64,000 nt of DNA from Aquimarina sp. Aq107 (GTDB lineage: Bacteria > Bacteroidota > Bacteroidia > Flavobacteriales > Flavobacteriaceae): NCBI RefSeq assembly GCF_943733665.1, contig NZ_OX030782.1:2010501-2074500 (forward strand). Direction: 5' to 3'. Made by a program: the position numbers and the translations under genes. Below, one piece after another: positions 8,680 to 18,513 of the stretch (the first letter of the stretch is position 1; every line of letters starts with the position of its first letter). The notes under the pieces are model-generated. The model did no database searches and was not told where the DNA came from. It worked only from the letters and a program-made list of their open reading frames with translations.

Positions 8680-10590
8680 ATGAATAAAGTAATAGTACAT
8701 AGTTTATTTTCTGAATTTGATATTAATCTTTTTAAAGCTGGTAAGCATTATCGATTATATGAAAAATTTGGCTCACATATTATTACGGTAGATGGAGTTC
8801 GAGGAACATATTTCGCAGTTTGGGCACCATCAGCTAAATCTGTTTCTGTTATAGGAGATTTTAATTTTTGGGTAGAAAAAGAGCATCAATTGCATGTACG
8901 CTGGGATGAATCTGGTATATGGGAAGGTTTTATACCCGATATAGGAAAAGGTAATATTTATAAATATAAAATTCATTCTCATAATAATGGTATTGTAACT
9001 GAAAAAGCAGATCCATATGCCCGTAGGTGTGAACATCCCCCAAAAACAGCATCGGTAGTTTGGGAAGATTCATACGATTGGAAGGATAATGAATGGATGA
9101 TTAAAAGGAAAAAGAATAACGCAATCAATGCTCCTTTTTCAGTTTATGAAGTTCATTTAGGCTCTTGGAAAAGAAAAATAGAAGAAGATCGATCTTTATC
9201 TTATACCGAACTGGCGGATGAATTGGTTTCCTATGTAAAGGAAATGAATTTTACTCACGTGGAGCTAATGCCTATTATGGAATATCCTTATGATCCATCT
9301 TGGGGATATCAATTAACTGGCTATTTTGCGCCAACATCTCGTTTTGGTTATCCAGAAGAGTTTAAATTGCTTGTAGATAAACTTCATCAGAATGATATTG
9401 GGATTCTATTGGATTGGGTGCCATCGCATTTTCCAGAAGATAGTCATGGTTTAGGTTTTTTTGATGGATCTTGTTTATATGAGCATCCCGATAAAAGAAA
9501 AGGGTATCACCCTGATTGGAAGAGTTTAATATTTAACTATGAAAGAAATGAAGTCAAAAGTTTTCTGATTAGTAATGCAATTTTTTGGTTGGATCAATTC
9601 CATGCAGATGGATTAAGAGTAGACGCAGTTGCTTCCATGTTATTTTTAGATTATTCTAGAGAAGATGGAGAATGGGAAGCAAACCAATATGGAGGCAGAG
9701 AAAACCTTGCAGCGATTGAATTCATGAAAGAGCTAAATAAAGAGATTTATATTAGTTATCCAGATGTACAAACAATTGCAGAAGAATCGACTTCTTTTCC
9801 TATGGTTTCTAAACCAACATTTCTCGGAGGGCTTGGTTTTGGTATGAAATGGATGATGGGTTGGATGCACGATACGTTACAGTACTTTTCAAAAGAGCCT
9901 ATCTATAGAAAACATCATCAAAATGATTTAACTTTTAGTATGACCTATGCATTCACAGAAAACTTTATGTTACCATTGTCACACGATGAAGTGGTATATG
10001 GAAAAAGAAGTATTATAGGCAGAATGCCTGGTGATGAGTGGCAACAGTTTGCTAATTTACGATTGTTGTATAGTTATATGTTTACACATCCAGGTAGTAA
10101 CTTGCTTTTTATGGGTGCCGAGTTCGGTCAACGAGAAGAATGGAACTTCCAGAGTAGCTTGGACTGGCATTTACTACAATACGATTATCATTCTGGAATT
10201 AAAAAGTTGATTACGGATCTTAATTCTTTATACAGAAATTACCCAGCTTTGTATGAAAAACAATTTGAGTCAGATGGTTTCGAATGGATAAGCTATGATG
10301 ATCATGAAAATTCTGTAGTTGCCTATATTAGAAAAGGAAACAAGGATGAGGATACGTTAATTGTGGCTTGTAATTTTACACCAGTACCACGCTCTAATTA
10401 TCGTATAGGATTATCAGCAAAAGGAACATTAACCCCAATATTTAATAGTGATGAAAAAATATATGGAGGAACTGGGGATTTTAGATCTAAAAAGATATTG
10501 ATAGAAGATGCAAAATGGCATTATAGAGAATATTCGGCGGAGATTGATATTCCTCCATTAGGAACACTTGTTTTTAAAATTAAGAGTTAA
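8680..10590 (+). CDS. glgB: 1,4-alpha-glucan branching enzyme
   Basis: GH13 enzyme, 636 aa, a normal length for a branching enzyme with one N-terminal CBM48 domain (about residues 30-125, GTYFAVWAPSAKSVSVIGDFN). It moves alpha-1,4 segments to alpha-1,6 branch points. The catalytic barrel shows the nucleophile D315 in DGLRVDAVASML, the acid/base E368 in IAEEST and D436 in LSHDEV. The C-terminal all-beta domain ends with IDIPPLGTLVFKI. It lies in the glycogen operon, 86 bp after glgC and 201 bp before the GH31 gene. Confidence 0.96.
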   Translation: MNKVIVHSLFSEFDINLFKAGKHYRLYEKFGSHIITVDGVRGTYFAVWAPSAKSVSVIGDFNFWVEKEHQLHVRWDESGIWEGFIPDIGKGNIYKYKIHSHNNGIVTEKADPYARRCEHPPKTASVVWEDSYDWKDNEWMIKRKKNNAINAPFSVYEVHLGSWKRKIEEDRSLSYTELADELVSYVKEMNFTHVELMPIMEYPYDPSWGYQLTGYFAPTSRFGYPEEFKLLVDKLHQNDIGILLDWVPSHFPEDSHGLGFFDGSCLYEHPDKRKGYHPDWKSLIFNYERNEVKSFLISNAIFWLDQFHADGLRVDAVASMLFLDYSREDGEWEANQYGGRENLAAIEFMKELNKEIYISYPDVQTIAEESTSFPMVSKPTFLGGLGFGMKWMMGWMHDTLQYFSKEPIYRKHHQNDLTFSMTYAFTENFMLPLSHDEVVYGKRSIIGRMPGDEWQQFANLRLLYSYMFTHPGSNLLFMGAEFGQREEWNFQSSLDWHLLQYDYHSGIKKLITDLNSLYRNYPALYEKQFESDGFEWISYDDHENSVVAYIRKGNKDEDTLIVACNFTPVPRSNYRIGLSAKGTLTPIFNSDEKIYGGTGDFRSKKILIEDAKWHYREYSAEIDIPPLGTLVFKIKS

Positions 10591-10791
10591 TTTATATAAC
10601 CTAAATTATTTCATGTTTACAATACTATAGGGCACTTTATTAGTTGTAGTTTAAACAATTGTTAATTGATTAAAGTTTCAAACGTTTTCGTTGAATGTTT
10701 TTAATAAATACTAATTAAAAGAGTTCATTTATTGCAATAGATATCGTTTTTTTACATAACACAATAGTATAAGAAAAGAAACCAACCAACT

Positions 10792-13197
10792 ATGATTACT
10801 AATACTGAGTTAGAGATAAAAGGGAACTTATTTCCCGGAAAAATCATTTCCTTTTCACAAAATGTAGATAAGATTAATTTCACTACAGAGAATGGTGTAA
10901 TTCTTCAAGTAACTATTATAAGGGGAAGTGTTGTGCGCTTTAGATATGCAACAGATAATAACTTCGAGAAAGATTTTTCTTATGCAATTAGTGAAAAAGG
11001 TGTAAGAGGATATAGTGAGTTAGAGGTTAAAGAGTTAGAAGATAAATATGAGATTATCACCAAAAAAATTATAATTTCTATTGCTAAGGCTAACATCAGT
11101 GTTTCTATAAGCGATAAAGAAGGAAATATTATTTGTAAAGATGATTGGGGATTTCACTGGGAACAAAGTTATGAGTATGGAGGAAACATCGTGAAGATGA
11201 GTAAATCCGCTCCGCAAGGTGAGTGTTATTATGGTTTGGGAGATAAACCAATGCATTTAAATTTAAAAGGTAAGCGTATAGAAAATTGGGCTACAGATCA
11301 GTATGCATTTGGAAAAGATCAAGATCCATTGTACAAGAGTGTTCCGTTTTATATTGGAATGTATGAAGAGAGAGCATATGGAATTTTCTTTGATAATTCT
11401 TTTAAAACCTTTTTTGATTTTTGTAATGAAAGAAGAAATGTAACTAGTTTTTGGGCTCATGGAGGAGAGATGAATTATTATTTCTTTTATGGACCTGATA
11501 TGCAAGAGGTAGTTACTAGATATACAGATCTTACAGGTAAACCCGAGTTACCGCCTTTATGGGCATTGGGATATCATCAATGTAAATGGAGTTATTATCC
11601 AGAAAGTAAGGTAAAGGAAATTACTACGAAATTTAGGAACTTACGAATTCCTTGTGATGCTATATATTTAGATATAGATTATATGGAAGGGTTTAGATGT
11701 TTTACTTGGAATAAGGAGTATTTTCCAGACCCAAAACGAATGGTAGAAGAATTAGCAGAAGATGGATATAAAACTATAGTTATCATTGATCCAGGGATTA
11801 AAATCGACGATAAATATTGGGTATATCAGGAAGCAATGGAAAAAGATTATTTCTGTAAGCGAGCTGATGGACCTTATATGAGAGGAAAAGTATGGCCAGG
11901 AGAATGTTTCTTTCCAGATTTTACTAATCCTGAGGTTAGAGAATGGTGGGCAGGATTGTTTAAAGAATTAATAGATGAAATAGGGGTTAAGGGTGTGTGG
12001 AATGATATGAATGAACCTGCCGTAATGGAAGTTCCAGGAAAAACATTCCCAGACGATGTACGTCATAATTATGATGGTAATCCTTGTAGTCATAGAAAAG
12101 CACATAATATTTATGGTACGCAAATGGCCCGCGCAACCTATGAAGGTATAAAAAGATTTGCCTATCCCAAAAGACCATTTGTAATTACGAGATCGGCATA
12201 CTCAGGAGCACAGCGATATACTTCTTCTTGGACTGGTGACAATGTAGCCACTTGGGAACATTTATGGATAGCAAATATTCAGGCGCAACGTATGAGTATG
12301 AGTGGTATGTCTTTTACCGGAAGTGATATTGGGGGATTTGCAGAACATCCTACAGGAGAACTTTATGCTCGATGGATACAATTAGGTGTTTTTCATCCTT
12401 TTTGTAGAACACATTCATCAGGAGACCACGGTAATCAAGAACCTTGGACATTTGGTGAAGAAGTAATTGATGTAACACGAAAATATGTAGAATTACGTTA
12501 CCAATTACTACCATATTTATACACCATGTTTTGGGAATATGCAGAAGAAGGAATACCAATGTTAAAATCATTAGTCCTATATGATCAATTGGATCCACAA
12601 ACACATTATAGAACCGATGAGTTTGTTTTTGGAAATCAAATTTTAGTATGCCCTGTTCAAGAACCTAATGCCAAAGGAAGAAGATTATATATACCACGAG
12701 GTAATTGGTATAATTACTGGACTCGCGAATATGTAAAGGGAGGAATGGAACAATGGGTAGATGCAGATTTAGATACAATTCCGTTATTTGTAAAAGAGGG
12801 TGCTGTTGTCCCTAAATACCCTGTTCAGCAATATGTTGGTGAGAAAAAAATTGAACAATTAAAGTTAGAGGTGTATTATAAATTGGGCAATAAAGAAGTT
12901 TCTAAAGTATATGAGGACGCTCAAGACGGCTATGATTATGCTAAAGGACGATTTAGTTTACGAAGTTTTGCTTTTACTGGAAAAGAAAATGAAATTATTA
13001 TACAACAGCATAAAAATGGAACATTTATTACCGAGTATGAAACAATGAAAATAGAGTTTATAGGACTACCTTTTGTTATAGGTAAAATTGAAATTGATAA
13101 TGTTGTAGTATCCTTACGTGATCTTAAATATGATGCAAAAAATAATACCGTAGTTGTTCCAAAAAACTTTGCAGAGCTTCATATTGTAGCTAAATAA
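10792..13197 (+). CDS. GH31 alpha-glucosidase
   Basis: 801 aa, family GH31. The N-terminal beta-sandwich (about residues 20-240) is followed by the barrel with nucleophile D405 in GVWNDMNEPAV and acid/base D483 in SWTGDNVATW; the C-terminal beta domains follow. There is no signal peptide, so it probably acts in the cytoplasm on alpha-glucosides or on the ends of glycogen or maltodextrin. Its position after glgB suggests a role in glycogen turnover. GH31 also includes alpha-xylosidases, but TGSDIGGF and the gene context favour alpha-glucosidase. The 201-bp upstream spacer may hold a separate promoter. Confidence 0.92.
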   Translation: MITNTELEIKGNLFPGKIISFSQNVDKINFTTENGVILQVTIIRGSVVRFRYATDNNFEKDFSYAISEKGVRGYSELEVKELEDKYEIITKKIIISIAKANISVSISDKEGNIICKDDWGFHWEQSYEYGGNIVKMSKSAPQGECYYGLGDKPMHLNLKGKRIENWATDQYAFGKDQDPLYKSVPFYIGMYEERAYGIFFDNSFKTFFDFCNERRNVTSFWAHGGEMNYYFFYGPDMQEVVTRYTDLTGKPELPPLWALGYHQCKWSYYPESKVKEITTKFRNLRIPCDAIYLDIDYMEGFRCFTWNKEYFPDPKRMVEELAEDGYKTIVIIDPGIKIDDKYWVYQEAMEKDYFCKRADGPYMRGKVWPGECFFPDFTNPEVREWWAGLFKELIDEIGVKGVWNDMNEPAVMEVPGKTFPDDVRHNYDGNPCSHRKAHNIYGTQMARATYEGIKRFAYPKRPFVITRSAYSGAQRYTSSWTGDNVATWEHLWIANIQAQRMSMSGMSFTGSDIGGFAEHPTGELYARWIQLGVFHPFCRTHSSGDHGNQEPWTFGEEVIDVTRKYVELRYQLLPYLYTMFWEYAEEGIPMLKSLVLYDQLDPQTHYRTDEFVFGNQILVCPVQEPNAKGRRLYIPRGNWYNYWTREYVKGGMEQWVDADLDTIPLFVKEGAVVPKYPVQQYVGEKKIEQLKLEVYYKLGNKEVSKVYEDAQDGYDYAKGRFSLRSFAFTGKENEIIIQQHKNGTFITEYETMKIEFIGLPFVIGKIEIDNVVVSLRDLKYDAKNNTVVVPKNFAELHIVAK

Positions 13198-13322
13198 TAC
13201 AGTTTATCGATTATAAAAGCTTTACATAGAATATAGTGAATAAATAGATCGTTTTTTATTAAAAAGGATGTCTTGAATTTTGTAATTTTATATTACGTAA
13301 ATTATATCTATCCGTAAATATT

Positions 13323-14144
13323 ATGAAAAACAAAAAAATAGTCGTTGCGTTGGGATCTGTGTTTCTTTTTCTTTCTTGTGCTACGAACCCTTTTACTGGT
13401 AAGCAAACTCTGGCATTAGTACCTAATTCTCAGATTTTACCAGCGGCTTTTGCTCAATATGATCAGGTATTGAAAGAAAGTAAAGTACTAAAGGGTACAT
13501 CAGAAGCAGAAATGGTTAAACGTGTTGGTCAAAAGATAGCTACAGCGGCAGAAAGATGGCTAAATGCAAATGGTCATCAAGGTTATTTGAGTGATTATAA
13601 ATGGGAGTATAACCTAATAGATGATAAAGCAGTAAATGCTTGGGCTATGCCTGGTGGAAAAATAGCATTTTATACTGGTATTTTGCCAATTGCCCAAACA
13701 GAAACAGGAATAGCTGCTATTATGGGACATGAGGTAGTACATGCGATCGCAAATCATGGACAACAACGTATGAGCGCTGGACAATTACAACAAGTAGCCG
13801 GTGTGGCGACAGCAGTAGCTGTTAGCGGACAAAAGGAGGAAACACAACAAATAGTTGGAACGGCATTTGGCTTAGGTAGTCAATTTGGAGTTATGTTACC
13901 ATTTAGTAGAAGTCACGAAACAGAAGCTGATAAAATTGGATTGACATTAATGGCGATTGCAGGATATGACCCTTCAGAAGCGGCTGAGTTATGGAAAAGA
14001 ATGAAAGCTAACAGTGGAGGACAAGCGCCACCAGAGTTTATGAGTACACATCCGTCAAATGATACACGTATAGCGAATCTTACTGCTTGGGCACCAGCTG
14101 CAAAAGCTGAGGCAAGAAAATTTGGAGTTACTAGTTTTAAATAA
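13323..14144 (+). CDS. M48-family metalloprotease lipoprotein
   Basis: 273 aa. A lipoprotein signal peptide ends at C19 (FLFLSCATNPFTG). The zinc motif is H136-E137-V-V-H140 in MGHEVVHAIANHG, with the third ligand in SHETEADKIG, as in the LoiP/YcaL/BepA group of M48 peptidases. These act in the periplasm on misfolded outer-membrane proteins. The C-terminal ends PEFMSTHPSNDTRIANL, typical of the family. A single gene with a strong terminator 42 bp downstream. Confidence 0.94.
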   Translation: MKNKKIVVALGSVFLFLSCATNPFTGKQTLALVPNSQILPAAFAQYDQVLKESKVLKGTSEAEMVKRVGQKIATAAERWLNANGHQGYLSDYKWEYNLIDDKAVNAWAMPGGKIAFYTGILPIAQTETGIAAIMGHEVVHAIANHGQQRMSAGQLQQVAGVATAVAVSGQKEETQQIVGTAFGLGSQFGVMLPFSRSHETEADKIGLTLMAIAGYDPSEAAELWKRMKANSGGQAPPEFMSTHPSNDTRIANLTAWAPAAKAEARKFGVTSFK

Positions 14145-14185
14145 TTGTAAATTCTCAATTCTTAAAAAGATTATACTTATTTTAG

Positions 14186-14219
14186 AAGCTGTTCTGGAAA
14201 AACCCAGAACAGCTTTTTT
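14186..14219 (+). terminator. rho-independent terminator after the M48 protease gene
   Basis: AAGCTGTTCTGG pairs with CCAGAACAGCTT (12-bp stem, 6-nt loop), followed by T7. Confidence 0.9.
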
Positions 14220-14230
14220 AATATTCATAC

Positions 14231-15544
14231 ATGGGAAATACACTACCTAAAGGACATAAGAAATTATTAAATGCTTGGGCTTTTTATGATTGGGCAAATT
14301 CTGTATATAGTTTAACAATTGTTTCTGCTGTATTTCCAATCTTTTATGGATCTCTGTTTGAAAAAGATGAGATGATAGAAGTTTTTGGAGGCGGTATTAG
14401 AAGTACTCCTTTGATAACCATTGCCACTGCTATAGGTTTCGGTATTGTTGCAATTACTTCGCCTATTTTGTCTGGTGTAGCCGATTATATTGGTAATAAG
14501 AAAATTTTTATGAAATTCTTTAACTATATAGGTGCTTTGGCTTGTGTTGGATTATTTTGGTTTAGTAAAGAGACGATTTATTTTAGTTTATTTTGTTATA
14601 TAATCGCTTTAGTTGGTTTTTGGGGTAGTATAGTTTTTTATAATTCCTATTTACCAGATATAGCATTTCCTGAACAGCACGATAAAATTAGTGCTAAAGG
14701 GTATTCTTTAGGTTATATAGGTAGTGTAATACTTTTACTTCTTAATCTTGCAATGGTTATGTTTCCTGATGTTTTTGGTTTGGGAGAAGGAGGAGGAGGT
14801 TCTGTAAAAGGAATGAGATATTCTTTTATTTTAGTAGGTATTTGGTGGATTGCATTTAGTCAATATTCATATTATTATTTACCTAAAGGTTATAGTTCAG
14901 GACATAAGGTCACGAAAGATGTTTTTCTTAAAGGGTTTAAGGAATTAAAAAATGTCTGGAGCATTATGTCACAAACAAAAAGATTGAAAAATTATTTAAA
15001 AGCATTTTTTGTTTATAGCATGGCTGTTCAAACTGTTATGCTAGTAGCTACATATTTTGGAGAAAAAGAAATTAATTGGGGAGGAGATGATGAAAAAACG
15101 ATAGGTCTAATCGTTAGCATTCTTATTATACAGCTTGTCGCGGTTGGAGGAGCAATAATAACTTCACGATGTTCAAATAAATATGGTAATATTCCTACTT
15201 TAATAGTAATAAATTTTATTTGGGTGTTTTTATGTGTTTATGCCTTTTTTATGAAAGAACCAATTCATTTTTATGCTGCAGCAGGTTTTGTAGGTTTGGT
15301 TATGGGGGGTATACAAGCTTTATCTCGATCAACGTACTCAAAGTTTTTACCTGCAACTGAAGATACTACATCCTTTTTTAGTTTTTATGATGTATCAGAG
15401 AAGGTGGGTATTGTAATAGGAATGGGTATCTATGCAATTGTGGATTTATGGACTGGTAGTATGCGAAGTGCTACATTATTCTTGGTTGTATTTTTTGCAT
15501 TAGGTATTTTTCTACTATTTAGGGTTCCAAAGGAAGAAGAGTAA
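14231..15544 (+). CDS. UMF1-family MFS transporter (Atg22-like)
   Basis: 437 aa with about 12 membrane segments. The N-terminus (NAWAFYDWANSVYSLTIVSA) is the hallmark of the UMF1/Atg22-like branch of the major facilitator superfamily, inner-membrane proteins of unknown substrate (amino acid efflux in the yeast relative). Other family traits are SGVADYIGNKKIFM in the first half and GGIQALSRSTYSKFLP in the second. It starts 11 bp after the terminator of the M48 gene, so its promoter must lie very close or overlap that hairpin. Confidence 0.9.
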   Translation: MGNTLPKGHKKLLNAWAFYDWANSVYSLTIVSAVFPIFYGSLFEKDEMIEVFGGGIRSTPLITIATAIGFGIVAITSPILSGVADYIGNKKIFMKFFNYIGALACVGLFWFSKETIYFSLFCYIIALVGFWGSIVFYNSYLPDIAFPEQHDKISAKGYSLGYIGSVILLLLNLAMVMFPDVFGLGEGGGGSVKGMRYSFILVGIWWIAFSQYSYYYLPKGYSSGHKVTKDVFLKGFKELKNVWSIMSQTKRLKNYLKAFFVYSMAVQTVMLVATYFGEKEINWGGDDEKTIGLIVSILIIQLVAVGGAIITSRCSNKYGNIPTLIVINFIWVFLCVYAFFMKEPIHFYAAAGFVGLVMGGIQALSRSTYSKFLPATEDTTSFFSFYDVSEKVGIVIGMGIYAIVDLWTGSMRSATLFLVVFFALGIFLLFRVPKEEE

Positions 15545-15849
15545 GTGTTTTTTCTTTTTACATTAATTGACCTTTTATAGTGTTAAAATCTGTTAACAAT
15601 ACATAGTTAATATATGATAATATTCTTTGTTTCGTTTTATCTGTTATGTAGATTAGATTTGAACTTTTAAAAACCAAAACCATATGACTCCCCAAAGTAA
15701 ACTTCATCACTTTTATCTAAAATCTGTGCATTTGATCTAAATTATTAAATGCTCTGATGATATTTTTAATTCAAAGTAAGTTTATATAATGATATTTGAA
15801 TTTATAAACTTATAACCTAAATTTTACAGTTAAACATAAATTAATACTC
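15545..15849. other. intergenic region, 305 bp
   Basis: AT-rich spacer between the transporter and the first lipocalin gene. I see no gene and no terminator hairpin. GATATTTG at 15791-15798 matches seven of eight positions of the -7 consensus and could serve the lipocalin/OmpA pair. Confidence 0.3.
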
Positions 15850-16329
15850 ATGAAAAAACTGATATTAGTACTTACAGTTATTTTGCTGGCTTCTTGTTCT
15901 GCAAGCCAGAAAACAATTATAGCAGCAAAAAAAACCTTGAAAGGGGAATGGTCCTTAGATAAAATATCTTACGATCGTTCCGGTGTTTTCGAGGTGACAT
16001 TATATAATGATGCATCTGCAGAATGTCTAACTGGTGGTATATGGAAATTTATTCCAAATAATAATACCGGTAAATATACCGTAAATGAAAATCAGTGTAC
16101 TTCTACTGGTGCTCGTAATTTTAGATTTACTATTCCTGAACCAACAGAAAATGGAGATTACAGTTTTCTTTTTAAACCAATAGATGAGAAGAAGAAAAGT
16201 ACAAATAATAACAAAGGGTACCGCATGACACTTAAGCATTTAGATGATACTACAATGACATGGACTCAAACAGTTAGCTTAGAAGGTAAGCCTTTTGTAA
16301 TTACCATGAATTTTAATAAACTACAATAA
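15850..16329 (+). CDS. lipocalin-like lipoprotein (copy 1)
   Basis: 159 aa, lipoprotein signal peptide with lipobox LLASCSAS (C16). The mature part has the pattern of bacterial lipocalin-like domains: LKGEWSLDKISYD near the start, a central WKFIPNNNTGKY, and strand repeats ending TMTWTQTVSLEGKPFVITMNF. It probably binds a hydrophobic ligand or acts structurally at the outer membrane. It is 16 bp upstream of an OmpA lipoprotein gene; the same two-gene pair recurs immediately downstream (17219-18434), with shared motifs NNNTG and NNKGYRM. Confidence 0.78.
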   Translation: MKKLILVLTVILLASCSASQKTIIAAKKTLKGEWSLDKISYDRSGVFEVTLYNDASAECLTGGIWKFIPNNNTGKYTVNENQCTSTGARNFRFTIPEPTENGDYSFLFKPIDEKKKSTNNNKGYRMTLKHLDDTTMTWTQTVSLEGKPFVITMNFNKLQ

Positions 16330-16345
16330 ATCAAATCTTTAGATA

Positions 16346-17038
16346 ATGATACGATCAAATTTTAATAAAATAGCAATAGCATTAACTGCATTAATTATTT
16401 TGAACAGTTGTGATGCTGTACAAAATGCAAATAATACACAAAAAGGTGCTGTTATAGGTACGACTACTGGAGCAGTTCTAGGAGGAGTAATAGGTAATAA
16501 CGTAGGAAACAAAGAAAACTCTGTATTAGGAGCTATTATTGGAGGTGTTGTTGGAGGTGTTGCCGGTGGAGTCATTGGTAAGCAAATGGATAAACAAGCT
16601 CAAAAAATAGAAGAAGAAATTCCTGGAGCAGAAGTAACTAGAGTTGGAGAAGGAATTGATATAATTTTTGATGAAAATAGCGGTGTGTATTTCGATACTA
16701 ATAAGTATAATATTAATGCAAAATCCAAGGAGAACTTGAATAAGCTTATTAATATTTTTAAGGAATATCCTGACACCAATATTATTGTAGATGGTCATAC
16801 AGATAGTTCTGGTGATGATGCTTATAATATGGAATTATCAAAGAAACGAGCAAATGCAGTTACTAGTTATTTGGTATCTCAAGGTATTAGCACTAGTAGA
16901 TTAACTACTTATTATCATGGGGAAACATTACCTAAGTATGATAATTCGACCGCAGAAGGAAGGGCGAAAAACAGAAGAGTAGAATTTGGTGTTTTAGCTA
17001 ATGATAAAATGATAGAAGACGCTAAAAAAATAGACTAA
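16346..17038 (+). CDS. OmpA-family glycine-zipper lipoprotein (copy 1)
   Basis: 230 aa, lipobox ILNSCDAV (Cys22). Residues 33-77 are a Gly/Ala/Ile-rich glycine-zipper segment (GAVLGGVIGNNVG, then IIGGVVGGVAGGVIG). Residues about 105-225 form an OmpA C-terminal peptidoglycan-binding domain with VDGHTDSSGDDAYN and NRRVEFGV. Such proteins link the outer membrane to peptidoglycan. Same transcript as the lipocalin gene upstream, and close to the paralogue at 17742. Confidence 0.92.
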   Translation: MIRSNFNKIAIALTALIILNSCDAVQNANNTQKGAVIGTTTGAVLGGVIGNNVGNKENSVLGAIIGGVVGGVAGGVIGKQMDKQAQKIEEEIPGAEVTRVGEGIDIIFDENSGVYFDTNKYNINAKSKENLNKLINIFKEYPDTNIIVDGHTDSSGDDAYNMELSKKRANAVTSYLVSQGISTSRLTTYYHGETLPKYDNSTAEGRAKNRRVEFGVLANDKMIEDAKKID

Positions 17039-17062
17039 AAAAAGTATAAAAACCCATCGAAT

Positions 17063-17099
17063 CCCCAAAGGAACATAGTTTTCTTTTGGGGTTTTTTTA
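17063..17099 (+). terminator. rho-independent terminator after lipocalin/OmpA pair 1
   Basis: CCCCAAAGGAA pairs with TTCTTTTGGGG (11-bp stem with one G-T pair), followed by T8. It separates the two duplicated gene pairs. Confidence 0.88.
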
Positions 17100-17218
17100 T
17101 GCTTTTTTTTTACCCTGAAAACAGTGATCTCATTTTCACTATTTAGGATGTAGTATCAAGGCAATAAGAAGGAGATATTTGTTGTGTAAAACATGATAAC
17201 CTTTTTAAAACCTAGACC

Positions 17219-17701
17219 TTGAGAACAATTTTTCTTTTTTTGACATGTATACTTTTATATAGTTGTGGAGCTTCGGATGCTTTTACAAGGTCAGCTAAAA
17301 TTTCAATGCATGGAGTTTGGATATTAAAAGAAGCCAGTTTTGATACCAATAGTAGTGCTACATATAATGTTTCTGTATTAAATGATGTTCCTTTAAAATG
17401 TATCGAAGACACAAATTGGGAGTTCATATCCAATAATAATACCGGAAGCTACGCCCTATCAGGGACTTCTTGCCCAGAAACAGGTATTTACAATTTCATA
17501 TGGTCCATTCCAAAAGAAATGAATGGATTAAAGCATAGTATCTTATTAAAACCGGTCAATAATAAAATGAAAAGTGAAATAAATAATAAAGGATATCGTA
17601 TGCAATTCCATGAATTGAAGGATGATAGAATGACTTGGAGTTATGATCTAATCATTGACGGAGAAAAGTTTACAATTAAACTAAATTTTGAGAAACAATA
17701 A
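17219..17701 (+). CDS. lipocalin-like lipoprotein (copy 2)
   Basis: 160 aa, paralogue of the protein at 15850-16329: same lipobox type (LLYSCGAS), WEFISNNNTGSY in place of WKFIPNNNTGKY, and the common NNKGYRM. The start appears to be TTG at 17219, because an in-frame TAG lies at 17213-17215 and the signal peptide begins straight after (RTIFLFLTCILLYSC). It has its own upstream spacer after a terminator and is followed after 40 bp by the second OmpA lipoprotein. Confidence 0.75.
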   Translation: MRTIFLFLTCILLYSCGASDAFTRSAKISMHGVWILKEASFDTNSSATYNVSVLNDVPLKCIEDTNWEFISNNNTGSYALSGTSCPETGIYNFIWSIPKEMNGLKHSILLKPVNNKMKSEINNKGYRMQFHELKDDRMTWSYDLIIDGEKFTIKLNFEKQ

Positions 17702-17741
17702 TTAAAAGAATTAATAAACCAACAAACATAATTTAATACAC

Positions 17742-18434
17742 ATGAGATCACACAATATCAAAAACTCAAAAAAACTGGCATATTTAGGAATATTATTAAT
17801 TACTATCATGAGTTGCAAATCTATGAAAAATGCCGAGTTAGGTGGTTTTATAGGAGCAGCAGGTGGCGCCATTATTGGAGGAGTAATTGGAGAAAACATA
17901 GGAGAAGAAGGAGAAATTGGTGCCGTCATTGGTGGTATTGTCGGAGCAACGGTAGGGAGTATTATAGGAAATCAAATGGATCAACAAGCAAAAAAGATTG
18001 AAGAAGAAATGCCTGCAGTCGTTGTACAAAGAGTAGAAGAAGATATTAATATTGTTTTTGATGAAGAAAGCGGTGTATATTTTAGCACCAATAAGTATGA
18101 TTTAAATGAAAGTTCTAAAGAAACCATCAATAAATTAGCAGAAATACTTAAAGAATACCCTAATTCTAATATTTTAATTGAAGGTCATACTGATAATGTT
18201 GGTAAAGAAGAATCTAATTTTATTCTATCAAAATACAGAGCACAATCGGTTAGAGATTATCTAATTGCTCAAGGTGTTGATGAGCAGAGATTTACTGTGA
18301 CTTATTATGGAGAATCGCAGCCTAAATATACAAATGACACTTCCGAAGGGAAGTCTAAAAATAGAAGGGTAGAAGTTACTATATCGCCAAATGAAGAATT
18401 AAGAAGGCAAGCATTTGCGCAAATAAAAGAGTAA
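17742..18434 (+). CDS. OmpA-family glycine-zipper lipoprotein (copy 2)
   Basis: 230 aa, the same length as its paralogue at 16346-17038. Lipobox TIMSCKSM (Cys26), glycine zipper at about residues 34-76 (GGFIGAAGGAIIGGVIG, then GGIVGATVGSIIG), and an OmpA C-terminal domain with EGHTDNVGKEESN and NRRVEVTI. It probably bridges the outer membrane and peptidoglycan. Second gene of the duplicated pair; a terminator follows 22 bp later. Confidence 0.92.
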   Translation: MRSHNIKNSKKLAYLGILLITIMSCKSMKNAELGGFIGAAGGAIIGGVIGENIGEEGEIGAVIGGIVGATVGSIIGNQMDQQAKKIEEEMPAVVVQRVEEDINIVFDEESGVYFSTNKYDLNESSKETINKLAEILKEYPNSNILIEGHTDNVGKEESNFILSKYRAQSVRDYLIAQGVDEQRFTVTYYGESQPKYTNDTSEGKSKNRRVEVTISPNEELRRQAFAQIKE

Positions 18435-18456
18435 GGTTTTGTAATTGAGAATGATA

Positions 18457-18486
18457 AATCCCGACTTAAAAGTTGGGATTTTTTTA
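18457..18486 (+). terminator. rho-independent terminator after lipocalin/OmpA pair 2
   Basis: AATCCCGACTT pairs with AAGTTGGGATT (one mismatch or wobble), followed by a T run. It isolates the next, biosynthetic operon. Confidence 0.85.
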
Positions 18487-18513
18487 TGCACAAAATTTAT
18501 GTATCTTCAATAA

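Noticed and set aside
10679..10693. LacI-like motif CAAACGTTTTCGTTG before the GH31 gene
   Set aside because: The arms are of unequal length and the palindrome is imperfect; no LacI gene is nearby.
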